Shown: positions 48,665 through 57,631, numbered from the stretch's first letter. The stretch: 64,000 nucleotides of DNA from Planctomycetota bacterium (GCA_027623295.1 JAQBXR010000001.1:124001-188000); one strand, 5' to 3'. The notes: generated by a model from the sequence alone, not told the origin. Numbers and translations are program-made.

Positions 48665-50761
48665 ATGCTTTCCGAAGATAAACCCATTCTCGTCGACCCA
48701 GCTGTGGCCGATGCCCTCGAAGCCCTCGAATGCGCGGAGGTTCTTGCATGGATTTCGGAGTCGGCAGCGACTGACGGTGGACGAAAGGAAGTTCTTGCTT
48801 TATTGCATGAGGACTCCGCTCCTGCAGCGGCTGCCCGACGGCTACGTGGAATCGAGGCGGTGCGCGCCGAGCAGGGTGAACATTCCCCTTCGCTAGCCCG
48901 CTGCTCCGATGTCGTCGGCCTGGCTGGAGCCGCCCGAAACCGGGTTTTAGATGGTTTGGAGCTGCTTGGCATTGCCGAGACGGTGGGGCGAATTAATGAT
49001 CTGAGGCGTTGGGCAGCGCAGCATCCAGAGTACCCAGAGCTTGGCGCAGTGATTCTAGAGGCTCCAGTTTTGGATGACTTGCGCGAGGTGATTGGTAAAT
49101 CTATCGACCCTCGCGGCAAAGTTTGCGATGAGGCGGATGCGAGTTTGCCGGAGGTGCGCCAGCTCATTCGTAAACTGGAGAAAAAGCGCAACGCGCGCAT
49201 GGAGGAAATTGCGGAAGGCATGTACCAAAAGGGCATGTTGCGGCAGCGGCAGCCCGTCCAACGTGGAGATCGCTTGTTGTTGGCTGTGCGCGCGACCTCG
49301 ATTAACCGGCAGGGCGGCGTGGTGCACGATCGTTCTCAAAGTGGCGATACCTTGTTCGTGGAGCCGAGTTCGGTGCTTGAGTTGACCAATCGCATTGCCG
49401 AAGCTGTATTTCGCGAACGACGGATTGTGGAAGCGGTGCTACGCGATTTATGCGTGGAAGTTTTGCGCGCAGAACCGGAGTTGCATCGGGTGCAGGCCAG
49501 CTTGAGCCAGGTAGATGTCGCTTTGGCCAGTGCCAACTGGGCCAAGCGGGCTCATGCTGGATTTGCGGAAAACGTCGACGCCGCACGCGGTGTACGTTTG
49601 TTCGATGCACGCCACCCTTTGTTGGTACGGCAAATGGGCGCAGATAAGGTGGTGCCACTCACCCTTCAGCTCGGCAGCGCCTTCGATTTGCTGGTGGTCA
49701 CCGGGCCGAATACCGGGGGTAAGACCTTGGTTCTGAAAACCGTCGGCCTGCTCGCATGGATGGCCAACCGAGGATTTCCGATCCCTGCAGCCGCCGGTTC
49801 CGAAATCCCGTACTTCGATGCCATTCTCGCGGACATCGGAGATGCACAATCGCTTGAAAATAGCCTTTCGACCTTCTCTGGGCACCTTAAGCGGACGCAG
49901 CGTATCCTTAAAGCAGCGCGTCCAGGGGTCCTGGTTCTGCTTGATGAACTCGGTACCGGCACCGATCCGGAAGAAGGCGCTGCACTTGGCCAAGCGGTTT
50001 TGGAGTCGTTGCAGGACCAAGGTGCTTGGATCATGGCAAGTACCCACCTTGGCAGCCTCAAAGTATTCAGCTTGGATCGCCCACGCGCCGAGAACGCGTC
50101 GATGGAATTTGATCCAGTTAGCCTGGCACCGCTTTACCGATTACTCATTGGAGTGCCCGGCGCAAGCCATGCCGTGGAGGTGGCGGAACGCCTCGGTCTC
50201 GAGATTGAGTTGCTGGAGCGTGCCCGACAGTTGGTTAGCCGCGGAGCTGGCGCCGACCAGTTGCTCGCCAATGTTGGCCGTGTGCGACGGGAGGCCGAAA
50301 TCTTGCGCGAATCTGCTGGGGAAGAGGAACTTAAAGTGCAGGAGCGCTCTCGTCAATTGGCAACCGAGGAGGCGAATTCCAATCATCGCATGCAGTTGCG
50401 TGAGTCTGAGGCGGAGCGGCACTTTCAGGACCACGCCCGCTACTTGGAACAAGTGATGGCTCGTATGAACAAGGAATTGGCCTCGCGGATGAGTGGGGGA
50501 GAACGTCAACAGCTCGAAGCCTTCCTCGCCGAAGTCAGCGCTTTAGTGCAGAATGATCCACTGAATCGCCGATTTGAGGAATTCCTGCGCACGGTAAAGA
50601 AGGGAAGCTACGTCTATGTGCCTAAGTTGCAGGAGCGATTGCCGGTGCTAAAGGTGAACCGCAAGCGGCAGCAAGTTACAGTGCGGCACGGTGTTATGGA
50701 GATCGCACTGCCCTTCCGCGAGCTCACTTGGGTCACGCCGCCCTCCGGAGAATCTGCTTGA
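48665..50761 (+). CDS. mutS2: MutS2 ATPase lacking the Smr domain
   Basis: MutS2 proteins use a MutS-type ATPase to suppress recombination and to rescue collided ribosomes. The 698 residues include VVHDRSQSGDTLFVEP, the P-loop TGPNTGGKT (about 345-353), DIGDAQSLENSLSTFS, VLLDELGTGTDPEEGAAL and the coiled-coil region. The sequence then ends in a short KOW-like beta part (GSYVYVPKLQERLPVLKV). The C-terminal Smr nuclease domain found in most MutS2 (about 780 residues in total) is missing; no frameshift is visible, because the stop is coupled to the next gene. Confidence 0.9.
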   Translation: MLSEDKPILVDPAVADALEALECAEVLAWISESAATDGGRKEVLALLHEDSAPAAAARRLRGIEAVRAEQGEHSPSLARCSDVVGLAGAARNRVLDGLELLGIAETVGRINDLRRWAAQHPEYPELGAVILEAPVLDDLREVIGKSIDPRGKVCDEADASLPEVRQLIRKLEKKRNARMEEIAEGMYQKGMLRQRQPVQRGDRLLLAVRATSINRQGGVVHDRSQSGDTLFVEPSSVLELTNRIAEAVFRERRIVEAVLRDLCVEVLRAEPELHRVQASLSQVDVALASANWAKRAHAGFAENVDAARGVRLFDARHPLLVRQMGADKVVPLTLQLGSAFDLLVVTGPNTGGKTLVLKTVGLLAWMANRGFPIPAAAGSEIPYFDAILADIGDAQSLENSLSTFSGHLKRTQRILKAARPGVLVLLDELGTGTDPEEGAALGQAVLESLQDQGAWIMASTHLGSLKVFSLDRPRAENASMEFDPVSLAPLYRLLIGVPGASHAVEVAERLGLEIELLERARQLVSRGAGADQLLANVGRVRREAEILRESAGEEELKVQERSRQLATEEANSNHRMQLRESEAERHFQDHARYLEQVMARMNKELASRMSGGERQQLEAFLAEVSALVQNDPLNRRFEEFLRTVKKGSYVYVPKLQERLPVLKVNRKRQQVTVRHGVMEIALPFRELTWVTPPSGESA

Positions 50762-51147
50762 AAAAAATTCTGATCGTCGACAACGACCCTGGCATGTGCA
50801 ACCTTATGGCCATGGCTTTCCGTCATCAACAAATGGAGACCTTCACCACGGATACGGTGAGCGAGGCGTCGTCCTTTTTGCAAAGCGGGGAGTGCGCTGG
50901 CCTATTGATGGACTACCATTTAGGCGCCGGTGCATCGGGAGCCGTAGTCTTGGCGAAATGGTCTCAGGAAGGCCCAATGCCACCTTTCTGGCTTGTTACC
51001 GGCACCCCAGACGAGGCCGACGTCACTCTCCTAGAAGCCTTGCCCGGGTTTCAGGGCACGATAGCCAAACCGTTTTCCATTTTAGATTTGGTGGGAAAAG
51101 TGAAGGGTTTGGCCTTTCCTGAAGAACTCAAGGAGATGGAGGCATGA
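50758..51147 (+). CDS. Stand-alone response-regulator receiver protein
   Basis: The 129-residue protein consists of one CheY-like receiver domain and no output domain. Key residues are Asp8 and Asp10 in ILIVDNDPG, the phosphate-accepting Asp52 in LLMDYHLG, Thr81 in LVTGTP and Lys104 in TIAKPF. The likely start is TTG 50758, overlapping the mutS2 stop (TTGA), with GGAGA about seven bases before it; the longer frame from 50728 lies inside mutS2. Its own stop overlaps the aroC start (ATGA). No histidine kinase is nearby. Confidence 0.88.
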   Translation: MKKILIVDNDPGMCNLMAMAFRHQQMETFTTDTVSEASSFLQSGECAGLLMDYHLGAGASGAVVLAKWSQEGPMPPFWLVTGTPDEADVTLLEALPGFQGTIAKPFSILDLVGKVKGLAFPEELKEMEA

Positions 51148-52262
51148 GCGCGCGTCCTACCCCAGGATTGCAGGGGCTGACTTGGAGCACGGCAGGGGAA
51201 TCCCATGGCCCTTGCTTGATTGCCCAGTTAGATGGCTTGCCGGCGGGTTTGCATTTAGATTTAGATGCCATTCGCGCAGGCTTGAAGCGTCGCTGGGAGG
51301 GGTATGGCCGTGGTTTGCGGGCAGGTTTTGAAAAGGATGAACTCGTCATTTTGGCCGGTTTGAAGCGGGGCGTGACTATGGGAACTCCCTTGGTGATGCA
51401 GCTTGGCAATGCAGATACGCGGATTGATGAACTCCCTGACTTGAAGGCTCCGCGCCCTGGGCATGCTGACCTTGCCGGAGTTCTGCGCCTGAAGACACGC
51501 GATATTCGAGCGCAACTAGAACGTGCTTCGGCCCGCGAAACGGCTGCCCGTACCGCTTTGGGCGAGGTTTGCCGCCAACTTCTCGCTCCCTTTGGCATTG
51601 TGGTAAGTAGCCAAGTTCTGCAGATTGCAGGGATCCCCTTCGCCGCAACGGAAAAATGGCAGGCGGTGGTGGATCAGGCCCGGAAAGATGGCGATTCCCT
51701 TGGCGGCACATTCCAGGTCACCGCTCAAGGCTGCCCCCCTGGTCTGGGTGGTTTCTTTCAGGCCGTGGATCGACTCGATGCCCGCTTGATGGCATCCCTG
51801 GCCTCAATCCCAGCGGTTAAGGCGGTCTCGATTGGTTGGGGCGAGCAAGCTGGCGCTACCCCGGGTAGTGCTTATCACGATCCGATTGTGCTGCAGGAGG
51901 GGGGGTGGGCCGGAATCGGTCGGACCTCCAACCATGCTGGCGGAATCGAGGGCGGCCTGACGAATGGTCAAGATGTGGTCGTTCAGGCTTCAATCAAACC
52001 GATCCCGACTTTACGCAAAGGGCTTGAGTCGGTGAATCTAGACGAAATGAAAGAGTCTAGAGCCACCTATGAGCGCAGCGATGTCGCGGTAGTGGAGCCC
52101 GCAGCGGTAGTGGGAGAGGCCCTAATGTGCCTCGAAATCGCCGGATCTCTATGCGCCAGGCTCGGCGGAGTTTCCATGCGGGAAATGCGCCAAAGAATTC
52201 AGGAATTAGGGAAAAACGAGTCCCCGCAGGATTGGCCTAGCGACGTCGCGGGGCTAGACTAG
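51144..52262 (+). CDS. aroC: Chorismate synthase
   Basis: AroC makes chorismate, the branch point to aromatic amino acids, using reduced FMN. The 372-residue length fits. Motifs include TAGESHGPCL at the start, GLKRGVTMGTPLVMQL, RPGHADLAGVLRLKTRDIR, ERASARETAARTALG, the FMN-site region SNHAGGIEGGLTNG and RSDVAVVEPAAVVGEA. No other shikimate genes are adjacent. The ATG overlaps the receiver gene stop, so expression is coupled to the mutS2 operon. Confidence 0.96.
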   Translation: MSARPTPGLQGLTWSTAGESHGPCLIAQLDGLPAGLHLDLDAIRAGLKRRWEGYGRGLRAGFEKDELVILAGLKRGVTMGTPLVMQLGNADTRIDELPDLKAPRPGHADLAGVLRLKTRDIRAQLERASARETAARTALGEVCRQLLAPFGIVVSSQVLQIAGIPFAATEKWQAVVDQARKDGDSLGGTFQVTAQGCPPGLGGFFQAVDRLDARLMASLASIPAVKAVSIGWGEQAGATPGSAYHDPIVLQEGGWAGIGRTSNHAGGIEGGLTNGQDVVVQASIKPIPTLRKGLESVNLDEMKESRATYERSDVAVVEPAAVVGEALMCLEIAGSLCARLGGVSMREMRQRIQELGKNESPQDWPSDVAGLD

Positions 52263-52287
52263 CGCCCCCTTCCACCGCGAAGGGACC

Positions 52288-52334
52288 AATCGTGAATCAA
52301 ACAGGCCTAGAATCGGGTTCTGGCACGATTTTTG
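52288..52334 (+). terminator. Possible terminator after aroC
   Basis: A 7-bp stem AATCGTG (52288-52294) with CACGATT (52324-52330) encloses a loop that itself can fold (CCTAGAA with TTCTGG), and the outer stem is followed by TTTG. The structure lies between aroC and the strong tRNA promoter. The stem is long-range and the T run short, so this is a tentative call. Confidence 0.35.
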
Positions 52335-52346
52335 TAGGTTCTTTAG

Positions 52347-52374
52347 TTGACGGGAGAAGCGCCGGGCTTATTAT
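52347..52374 (+). promoter_or_regulatory. Strong sigma-70-type promoter of the tRNA-tuf operon
   Basis: A near-consensus -35 TTGACG (52347-52352) and a -10 TATTAT (52369-52374) are separated by 16 bases, 29 bases before the first tRNA. Such strength fits a stable-RNA and elongation-factor operon. Confidence 0.75.
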
Positions 52375-52403
52375 GTTCTGCCCTTTTCCTCGCTCCGGCG
52401 ACT

Positions 52404-52479
52404 GCTAGCGTAGCTCAGTTGGTAGAGCTTCCGCTTTGTAAGCGGACGGTCAAGGGTTCAAGTCCCTTCGCTAGCTCCA
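52404..52479 (+). tRNA. tRNA-Thr (anticodon TGT)
   Basis: A full cloverleaf of 76 bases is readable: acceptor GCTAGCG with CGCTAGC, D arm AGCTCAGTTGGTAGAGCT, anticodon stem TCCGC/GCGGA around loop TTTGTAA, T arm AAGGGTTCAAGTCCCTT and discriminator T followed by encoded CCA. The anticodon TGT decodes ACA-type threonine codons. Confidence 0.96.
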
Positions 52480-52569
52480 TCGGCCCTCTTGTTAGGGTTC
52501 GTGGTTCAAATGGTCGAGGGCGCCGTTCATTCACATCACAAATTCAAGGTTGAAGCCTTCGGGCTTTAA

Positions 52570-52654
52570 GGGAAGGTACCTAAGCGGCCAACAGGGTTGG
52601 ATTGTAAATCCAATGGCACTGCCTTCAGAGGTTCGAATCCTCTCCTTCCCACCA
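52570..52654 (+). tRNA. tRNA-Tyr (anticodon GTA)
   Basis: An 85-base class II tRNA: acceptor GGGAAGG with CCTTCCC, anticodon stem TTGGA/TCCAA around loop TTGTAAA, a long variable arm typical of tRNA-Tyr, T-loop GTTCGAATCC, and encoded ACCA end. A small AAGCC-TTCG-GGCTT hairpin (52553-52566) just before it may aid processing. Confidence 0.96.
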
Positions 52655-52709
52655 GATCAAAAGCGATTTTCTCGCCTACCTATAGGGAAGCGAGAGTCGG
52701 TGACCCTCG

Positions 52710-52783
<74 letters not shown>

Positions 52784-52821
52784 CCTAGGCGCATCTCTTT
52801 GTTCGGCCCTACCTTGAAACT

Positions 52822-52858
52822 TTTCCGCGCGATACGAGCCTCTTGCTCCTCGCGGAAA
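52822..52858 (+). other. Hairpin between tRNA-Gly and the second tRNA-Thr
   Basis: An 8-bp stem TTTCCGCG (52822-52829) with CGCGGAAA (52851-52858) occupies most of the spacer, directly before the second tRNA-Thr. It has no T run and is more likely an RNA-processing structure than a terminator. Confidence 0.4.
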
Positions 52859-52861
52859 CCG

Positions 52862-52936
<75 letters not shown>

Positions 52937-53017
52937 CATACCCAATCACTGTGCTCCACTTTGGATCGCAGAATCACTTAAACACTCAGAATTCCCGCAT
53001 AGCGGAACCACAAGACC

Positions 53018-54223
53018 ATGGCAAAGGAAGTCTTCGCACGCACGAAGCCGCACGTCAACGTCGGCACCATCGGTCACGTCGACCACGGTAAAACCACGCT
53101 GACCGCCGCAATCACTGGTTATCTCTCTCTGGCCATCGGTGGTAAAGCCATGGCCTTTGACGAGATTGACAAGGCCCCAGAAGAAAAGGCCAGAGGTATC
53201 ACGATTTCGACTGCTCACGTTGAGTACGAAACCAAGAGCCGTCACTACGCACACGTTGACTGTCCTGGGCACGCTGATTATGTGAAAAACATGATCACTG
53301 GTGCTGCACAGATGGACGGCGGCATCCTTGTGGTGTCTGCAAACGACGGCCCAATGCCTCAAACTCGCGAGCACATCCTCCTTGCTAAGCAGGTGAACGT
53401 GCCAAGCCTCGTCGTCTTTATGAACAAGTGCGACATGGTGGACGATGAAGAGCTTCTCGACTTGGTCGAGATGGAAGTCCGCGAACTCCTCTCCGAGTAC
53501 GATTTTCCAGGCGATGACATCAGCATCATTCGCGGCTCCGCCCTTAAGGGTTTGGAAGCTGTGATCGCCGGTAAAGGCCTTGATGATCCAGACTTCGTAT
53601 GTCTCAAGGAATTGATGGACGCTGTCGACAATGACATTCCAATCCCTAAGCGTGACCTGGACAAGCCTTTCCTCATGCCTGTAGAGGATGTGTTCTCGAT
53701 TGAAGGTCGCGGCACTGTTGTGACCGGCAAGATTGAGCAGGGCACCATCAAAACTGGCACGGAAATCGAGATTGTTGGTATTAAGCCAACTGCCAAGACC
53801 ACTTGTACTGGTGTTGAAATGTTCCAGAAGACCATGGACGAAGGTCACGCAGGTGACAACGTCGGTTGTCTTCTGCGCGGTGTGAAGAAGGAAGATGTCG
53901 AGCGTGGCCAGGTTTTGTCCAAGCCGGGTTCGATTACTCCACACACTAAGTTCGAATCTGAGGTTTATATCCTGAGCAAGGAAGAGGGTGGCCGTCACAA
54001 GCCGTTCTTCTCCGGATACCGCCCTCAGTTTTACTTCCGCACCACCGACGTAACCGGAACGGTTGAGTTGGCCGAGGGAGTTGAAATGGTTATGCCTGGC
54101 GACAACGTCAAGATGACTGTTACCCTGCTCACCCCGATTGCAATGGACGACCAACTCCGCTTCGCTATCCGCGAAGGTGGCCGGACCGTCGGCGCGGGTG
54201 TGGTTTCAAAAGTCATTGAGTAA
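53018..54223 (+). CDS. tuf: Elongation factor Tu
   Basis: EF-Tu delivers aminoacyl-tRNA to the ribosome. The 401 residues (E. coli 394) contain GHVDHGKTT (G1), RGITIS (switch I), DCPGHADY (G3), NKCD (G4) and GSALKG (G5), followed by beta-barrel domains II and III with [17 protein letters not shown]. The ATG at 53018 follows the last tRNA by 81 bases; only a weak GGAA precedes it, beside a small TTCCCGC/GCGGAA hairpin. It is expressed from the tRNA promoter, so tRNA processing releases the mRNA. Confidence 0.98.
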   Translation: MAKEVFARTKPHVNVGTIGHVDHGKTTLTAAITGYLSLAIGGKAMAFDEIDKAPEEKARGITISTAHVEYETKSRHYAHVDCPGHADYVKNMITGAAQMDGGILVVSANDGPMPQTREHILLAKQVNVPSLVVFMNKCDMVDDEELLDLVEMEVRELLSEYDFPGDDISIIRGSALKGLEAVIAGKGLDDPDFVCLKELMDAVDNDIPIPKRDLDKPFLMPVEDVFSIEGRGTVVTGKIEQGTIKTGTEIEIVGIKPTAKTTCTGVEMFQKTMDEGHAGDNVGCLLRGVKKEDVERGQVLSKPGSITPHTKFESEVYILSKEEGGRHKPFFSGYRPQFYFRTTDVTGTVELAEGVEMVMPGDNVKMTVTLLTPIAMDDQLRFAIREGGRTVGAGVVSKVIE

Positions 54224-54231
54224 TCTTCTTT

Positions 54232-54276
54232 GCTGATAAACCCGCCTCGTTCCCATTGAGCGAGGCGGGCATCAGC
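54232..54276 (+). other. Strong hairpin between tuf and rpmG, without a T run
   Basis: A 9-bp GC-rich stem CCCGCCTCG (54241-54249) with CGAGGCGGG (54261-54269) is extended by an outer GCTGAT/ATCAGC pair (54232-54237 with 54271-54276). It is not followed by thymines, so it is a poor intrinsic terminator. It may protect the 3' end of tuf mRNA, be a processing site, or partly terminate transcription to lower expression of the next genes. Confidence 0.6.
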
Positions 54277-54290
54277 AATCTCTGTAGGTC

Positions 54291-54449
54291 ATGAAAAACA
54301 AAGAACGCCACGTCTTCCTGGAGTGCACTGATTGTCGCAACCGGAATTACACGACCAATAAAAAGGCTCGTGCGGAGTACAAGCTTGAAAAAAACAAGTA
54401 CTGCCGATTCTGCCGCAAGCACACTGCGCACCGCGAGAAGAAGCTCTAA
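54291..54449 (+). CDS. rpmG: Ribosomal protein L33
   Basis: The 52-residue product MKNKERHVFLECTDC... has the two CxxC pairs (CTDC and CRFC) of the zinc-binding form of L33 and the basic end HTAHREKKL. It is a small basic protein of the large ribosomal subunit. The ATG at 54291 is preceded by GTAGGT. It lies between tuf and secE, a common place for rpmG in bacteria. It is too short to stand out by length alone, but the sequence and context are decisive. Confidence 0.95.
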   Translation: MKNKERHVFLECTDCRNRNYTTNKKARAEYKLEKNKYCRFCRKHTAHREKKL

Positions 54450-54457
54450 ATCTAAGC

Positions 54458-54907
54458 ATGCTTTACCGCTACAAGCCCGACGAAGGACGCAATGCCCGCC
54501 AGACAGCATTCTGGCTGGGTGAAGGCATGATTTTTTTCGGCTGCTATTCGCTTAGCGGTTCGCTGATTGCATTCGAAAGCCTCCGCGGCCCGCTCCTTGA
54601 GAGTATGCCGGAAATCCCGCTCATGGGAATTCGCATGACGGGCGCATTACTCGTCGCCATTTTGGTGTTCCTGGGAGCTTCCTTCCTTTACTTGCGCTAT
54701 CTTGCTAAAGATAAGATCGCGGATCACCTCATCGAGGTGGAGGGAGAGATGAAGAAGGTCACGTGGCCTTCCTTTGAAGAAGCGACCAACTCATCGATTG
54801 TGGTCATCATTACGGTTCTGATCTTGATGGGCTTCTTGGCTCTCGCGGACTTGGTGCTTGGTCAGATTTTCCGCATTGTCTTATGGGGAGGCATCGGTGG
54901 CGCTTGA
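54458..54907 (+). CDS. secE: Preprotein translocase subunit SecE
   Basis: SecE clamps SecY in the protein-conducting channel. The 149 residues contain three hydrophobic segments; the last, with the conserved amphipathic helix before it (EMKKVTWPSFEEATNSS) and IVVIITVLILMGFLALAD, is the essential SecE core. The two extra N-terminal helices make it similar in layout to E. coli SecE (127 residues). It overlaps nusG by 11 bases. Confidence 0.93.
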   Translation: MLYRYKPDEGRNARQTAFWLGEGMIFFGCYSLSGSLIAFESLRGPLLESMPEIPLMGIRMTGALLVAILVFLGASFLYLRYLAKDKIADHLIEVEGEMKKVTWPSFEEATNSSIVVIITVLILMGFLALADLVLGQIFRIVLWGGIGGA

Positions 54908-55466
54908 TTGGTACATCGTCCGCGTGCTCACCAACCGCGAGGAAGGTGTCCGTGATAATCTCGTGCGTCGGGTGAAAGCCGACGGTCTTGGGGAGCGCAT
55001 CCCTCAGGTATTAGTGCCTGTCGAAAAGGTTACCGAGGTTAGGAACGGCAAGAAACGTATTATCAGCCGCAAACTTTACCCAGGCTACTTGTTGATTCAG
55101 GCCGAGCTAGGGGATTGGGATGGCAATGAGAAGCCCCATCTTCTTGACGATCAAAAGGTTTGGTTTGCCTTGCACGAAACCAAGGGCTTCGGAGACTTTG
55201 TAGGTGGGCAAAAGCCACCTGCTCCCATGACTCCAGATGAAGTCGATGGCATCCTCAGTCGCATCCAGGAAACCGCAACGACTCCACGCATGGCGGTCAA
55301 AATTAAGCGTGGAGATGCAGTCCGTATTAAAGAAGGTCCTTTCGAGGGCTTCGACGGAACGGTGGAAGATGTCGTAGGTGGCAAAGGCCTTCTGCGTATT
55401 TCCGTCACCATTTTTGGTCGTTCTACCAGTGTCGAAATCGAACATTGGCAGGTCGAACCAGTTTAA
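54897..55466 (+). CDS. nusG: Transcription antitermination factor NusG
   Basis: NusG binds RNA polymerase and links it to Rho and to the ribosome. The 189 residues start DWYIVRVLTNREEGVRDNLV and contain RKLYPGYLLIQAEL, then the KOW domain KIKRGDAVRIKEGPFEGFDG ... ISVTIFGRSTSVEIEHWQVEPV. A loop of about 30 residues in the middle (near GDWDGNEKPHLLDD and VGGQKPPAPMT) is longer than in E. coli. The start is GTG 54897, with GGGGAGG just upstream, overlapping the end of secE; the frame opens at 54858 within secE. Confidence 0.95.
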   Translation: MALDWYIVRVLTNREEGVRDNLVRRVKADGLGERIPQVLVPVEKVTEVRNGKKRIISRKLYPGYLLIQAELGDWDGNEKPHLLDDQKVWFALHETKGFGDFVGGQKPPAPMTPDEVDGILSRIQETATTPRMAVKIKRGDAVRIKEGPFEGFDGTVEDVVGGKGLLRISVTIFGRSTSVEIEHWQVEPV

Positions 55467-55470
55467 TCAC

Positions 55471-55508
55471 TTGCCCTGCCGGGCAACCCGAACGAACCAC
55501 TTCGGTGG
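55471..55508 (+). promoter_or_regulatory. Two hairpins in the rplK leader
   Basis: TTGCCC-TGCC-GGGCAA (55471-55486) and CCAC-TTCG-GTGG (55497-55508) lie between nusG and rplK; the second overlaps the GGTGGGAGGGAA ribosome site. In E. coli ribosomal protein L1 represses the rplKA message by binding its leader. This pair is a candidate for such autoregulation, but the L1-binding fold itself is not identified. Confidence 0.4.
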
Positions 55509-55517
55509 GAGGGAATC

Positions 55518-55943
55518 ATGGCGAAAGAAATAAAAGCAAAAATCAAACTACAGTGCCCAGCTGGCGCTGCGACCCCGGCGCCGCCGGTGGGCCCTGCATT
55601 GGGCGCACATGGTGTTCCGATTGGTGAGTTCGTGAGTCAGTTCAATGCGGCTACGGCCGATAAGCGCGGCCTGATCATCCCGGTGGTCATTACGGTCTAC
55701 AAAGACCGTTCGTTCACTCTCGAGTACAAGTCTCCGCCAGCTGCAGTTCTTCTCATGAAGGCAGCGGACGTGAAGAAAGGTTCAGGTGCCGTAGGCACTG
55801 AAACCGTGGGTTCCGTAACCCGGGCTCAACTCGAAGAGATTGCCAAAATCAAAAAAGCTGATATCAACTCCTCATCCATGGATGCGGCAGTGAATATCAT
55901 CGCTGGAACCGCCCGTTCAATGGGCATTAAGGTGGTGGGTTAA
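55518..55943 (+). CDS. rplK: Ribosomal protein L11
   Basis: L11 forms the GTPase-associated centre base on 23S rRNA. The 141-residue length is standard. The N-terminal domain reads [21 protein letters not shown] and the C-terminal domain ends [20 protein letters not shown]. It follows nusG by 51 bases, and one base separates it from rplA. Confidence 0.98.
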   Translation: MAKEIKAKIKLQCPAGAATPAPPVGPALGAHGVPIGEFVSQFNAATADKRGLIIPVVITVYKDRSFTLEYKSPPAAVLLMKAADVKKGSGAVGTETVGSVTRAQLEEIAKIKKADINSSSMDAAVNIIAGTARSMGIKVVG

Positions 55944-55944
55944 T

Positions 55945-56628
55945 ATGGCTAGCCGTAGATTTCGCGAGAACACTAAGAACCTAGACCGCAGTAAGGTTTA
56001 CGACCTGGTGGATGCAATGAAAACCCTCAAGGGTTTGCGTCCAACCAAGTTCGATGAAACTGTAGAAGTGGTTGCACGCCTTGGTGTTGACCCAAGGAAA
56101 TCCGACCAAATGGTGCGTGGTGCAGTCAGTCTGCCACACGGCCTTGGTAAGGAAATCCGCGTCATTGTCTTCGCAGAAGGCGATGCTGCAGAGGCTGCTA
56201 AAGAAGCAGGCGCAATGGAAGTCGGTAGCGACGAGCTAGGAGCCAAAATCGAAGGCGGTTGGACCGACTTTGACATGGTCATCGCACACCCCGCCATGAT
56301 GCGGGTTGTCGGTAAGCTTGGTCGTGTACTTGGCCCACAAGGCAAAATGCCTTCGCCTAAGTCTGGCACAGTGACCCCGAACGTGGCCCAGGCCACGAAA
56401 GAGTTCATGGCCGGTAAAGTTGAGTTCCGCGTGGACTCATCTGGAAACGTACATGTCCCTGTGGGCAAGTTGTCGTTCTCCGCTGAGCAGCTTCAGGAAA
56501 ACGCACAAGCCTTCTTGAGCTTCGTTGCGTCCCTACGGCCGTCTTCGGCTAAGGGTCTTTTCATGCGCAACATTTGCGTGTCTTCCACCATGGGCCCTGG
56601 GCTCAAGGTTTCCTACACCCACAGTTAA
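55945..56628 (+). CDS. rplA: Ribosomal protein L1
   Basis: L1 forms the mobile stalk that helps tRNA leave the E site. The 227 residues show [53 protein letters not shown] and [21 protein letters not shown]1 is also the known repressor of rplKA messages in E. coli. It is the second gene of the rplKAJL run. Confidence 0.98.
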   Translation: MASRRFRENTKNLDRSKVYDLVDAMKTLKGLRPTKFDETVEVVARLGVDPRKSDQMVRGAVSLPHGLGKEIRVIVFAEGDAAEAAKEAGAMEVGSDELGAKIEGGWTDFDMVIAHPAMMRVVGKLGRVLGPQGKMPSPKSGTVTPNVAQATKEFMAGKVEFRVDSSGNVHVPVGKLSFSAEQLQENAQAFLSFVASLRPSSAKGLFMRNICVSSTMGPGLKVSYTHS

Positions 56629-56640
56629 GAGGTCAAGAAA

Positions 56641-57174
56641 ATGGTAAGCACGATTAATCAATGGATGGCTAGTGGCTATCAGAAGCAATTCACCGACCGT
56701 GAGGGTCTGGTGCTGTTGAGCCTCGAAAGCCTGACTGTCGAAGAAGCGCAAGCTTTGCGTATCTCCATCCGCGCTGCGGGTGCTGAGTTGCGTGTCACCA
56801 AGAGTCGTTTGGCCAAGGTCGCTCTGAAAGAGATCGGCGTTGAATTCGATGACTCATCCTGGGGTGGTATGTGCGGCATGATGGTGGGTTCTACGGAAGC
56901 CACGATCGGTGCAGCCAAGGCCATCGAAGAGCTTTGGGGCAAAAACAAAGAACGCAAAGTTACCTATCGTGGCGCTGTCCTTGACGGCTCCAGGATGACT
57001 GCGGCCGAGTCGTCTGGCATCGCAAAGATGCACGATAAGGACACTCTCCGTGCCATGATGTGTGGCGCCCTCACCGGGTCCGCTCGTCAACTCGCCACTT
57101 TGCTGCGCGAGGTGCCTGCATCTACCGCGCGCGTCCTGCAGGCCCGCGCAGAACAGGGAGAATCTGCTTCTTAA
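56641..57174 (+). CDS. rplJ: Ribosomal protein L10
   Basis: L10 anchors the L7/L12 dimers to the ribosome stalk. The 177 residues match the family: an N-terminal rRNA-binding domain ([36 protein letters not shown]) and a C-terminal helix ([20 protein letters not shown]) for binding L12. The spacer between rplA and rplJ is only 12 bases, much shorter than the structured E. coli rplJ leader, so the L10-type leader control of E. coli cannot be the same here. Confidence 0.95.
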   Translation: MVSTINQWMASGYQKQFTDREGLVLLSLESLTVEEAQALRISIRAAGAELRVTKSRLAKVALKEIGVEFDDSSWGGMCGMMVGSTEATIGAAKAIEELWGKNKERKVTYRGAVLDGSRMTAAESSGIAKMHDKDTLRAMMCGALTGSARQLATLLREVPASTARVLQARAEQGESAS

Positions 57175-57215
57175 GCAGTTCCCAAATCCAATCACCGCAT
57201 TTTAGGAATAGATTC

Positions 57216-57620
57216 ATGTCCGACGAAACCAACACCGTAGAGCTCGACTCCGAGCTCGAAAACATCTTCACTCAGCTCGATGCCCTTCCAATTGGCAAAG
57301 CTGCAACTCTAGTCAAGGCAATGGAGGAGCGCTGGGGCGTTTCCGCCGCTGCTCCTGTCGCAGTTGCTGCAGCCGGTGGCGCTGCTGGCGGCGAGGTCGC
57401 TGAGGAGAAAACCGAGTTTGATGTAATCCTTGAAAGCTTCGGCGAGAAGAAGATCAACGTGATTAAGGCCGTTCGCGCCATCACTGGTCTTGGCCTCAAG
57501 GAAGCGAAGGCTCTTGTTGAAGAGGCTCCAAAGTCCGTCAAGGAGGGCGCGTCCAAGGACGAAGCCGAAGAAATCAAGAAGACCCTCGAAGAAGCAGGCG
57601 CAACCGTCAAGCTTGCTTAA
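57216..57620 (+). CDS. rplL: Ribosomal protein L7/L12
   Basis: L7/L12 recruits translation factors. The 134 residues have the N-terminal dimer part, an Ala/Gly/Val-rich hinge ([17 protein letters not shown]) and the C-terminal domain [20 protein letters not shown] with [19 protein letters not shown] start at ATG 57216, since the frame opens earlier only inside rplJ. A structured 208-base gap follows before rpoB. Confidence 0.97.
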   Translation: MSDETNTVELDSELENIFTQLDALPIGKAATLVKAMEERWGVSAAAPVAVAAAGGAAGGEVAEEKTEFDVILESFGEKKINVIKAVRAITGLGLKEAKALVEEAPKSVKEGASKDEAEEIKKTLEEAGATVKLA

Positions 57621-57631
57621 TCTCTTCGTAA

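Noticed and set aside
52261..52290. CCCTTC-GAAGGG hairpin directly after aroC
   Set aside because: The stem is only six base pairs with no T run; the longer structure further downstream is a better though still weak terminator candidate.
52946..54154. Open frame of about 400 residues antisense to tuf
   Set aside because: It is a shadow caused by the codon bias of tuf; EF-Tu on the plus strand is certain and the antisense product has no recognisable features.
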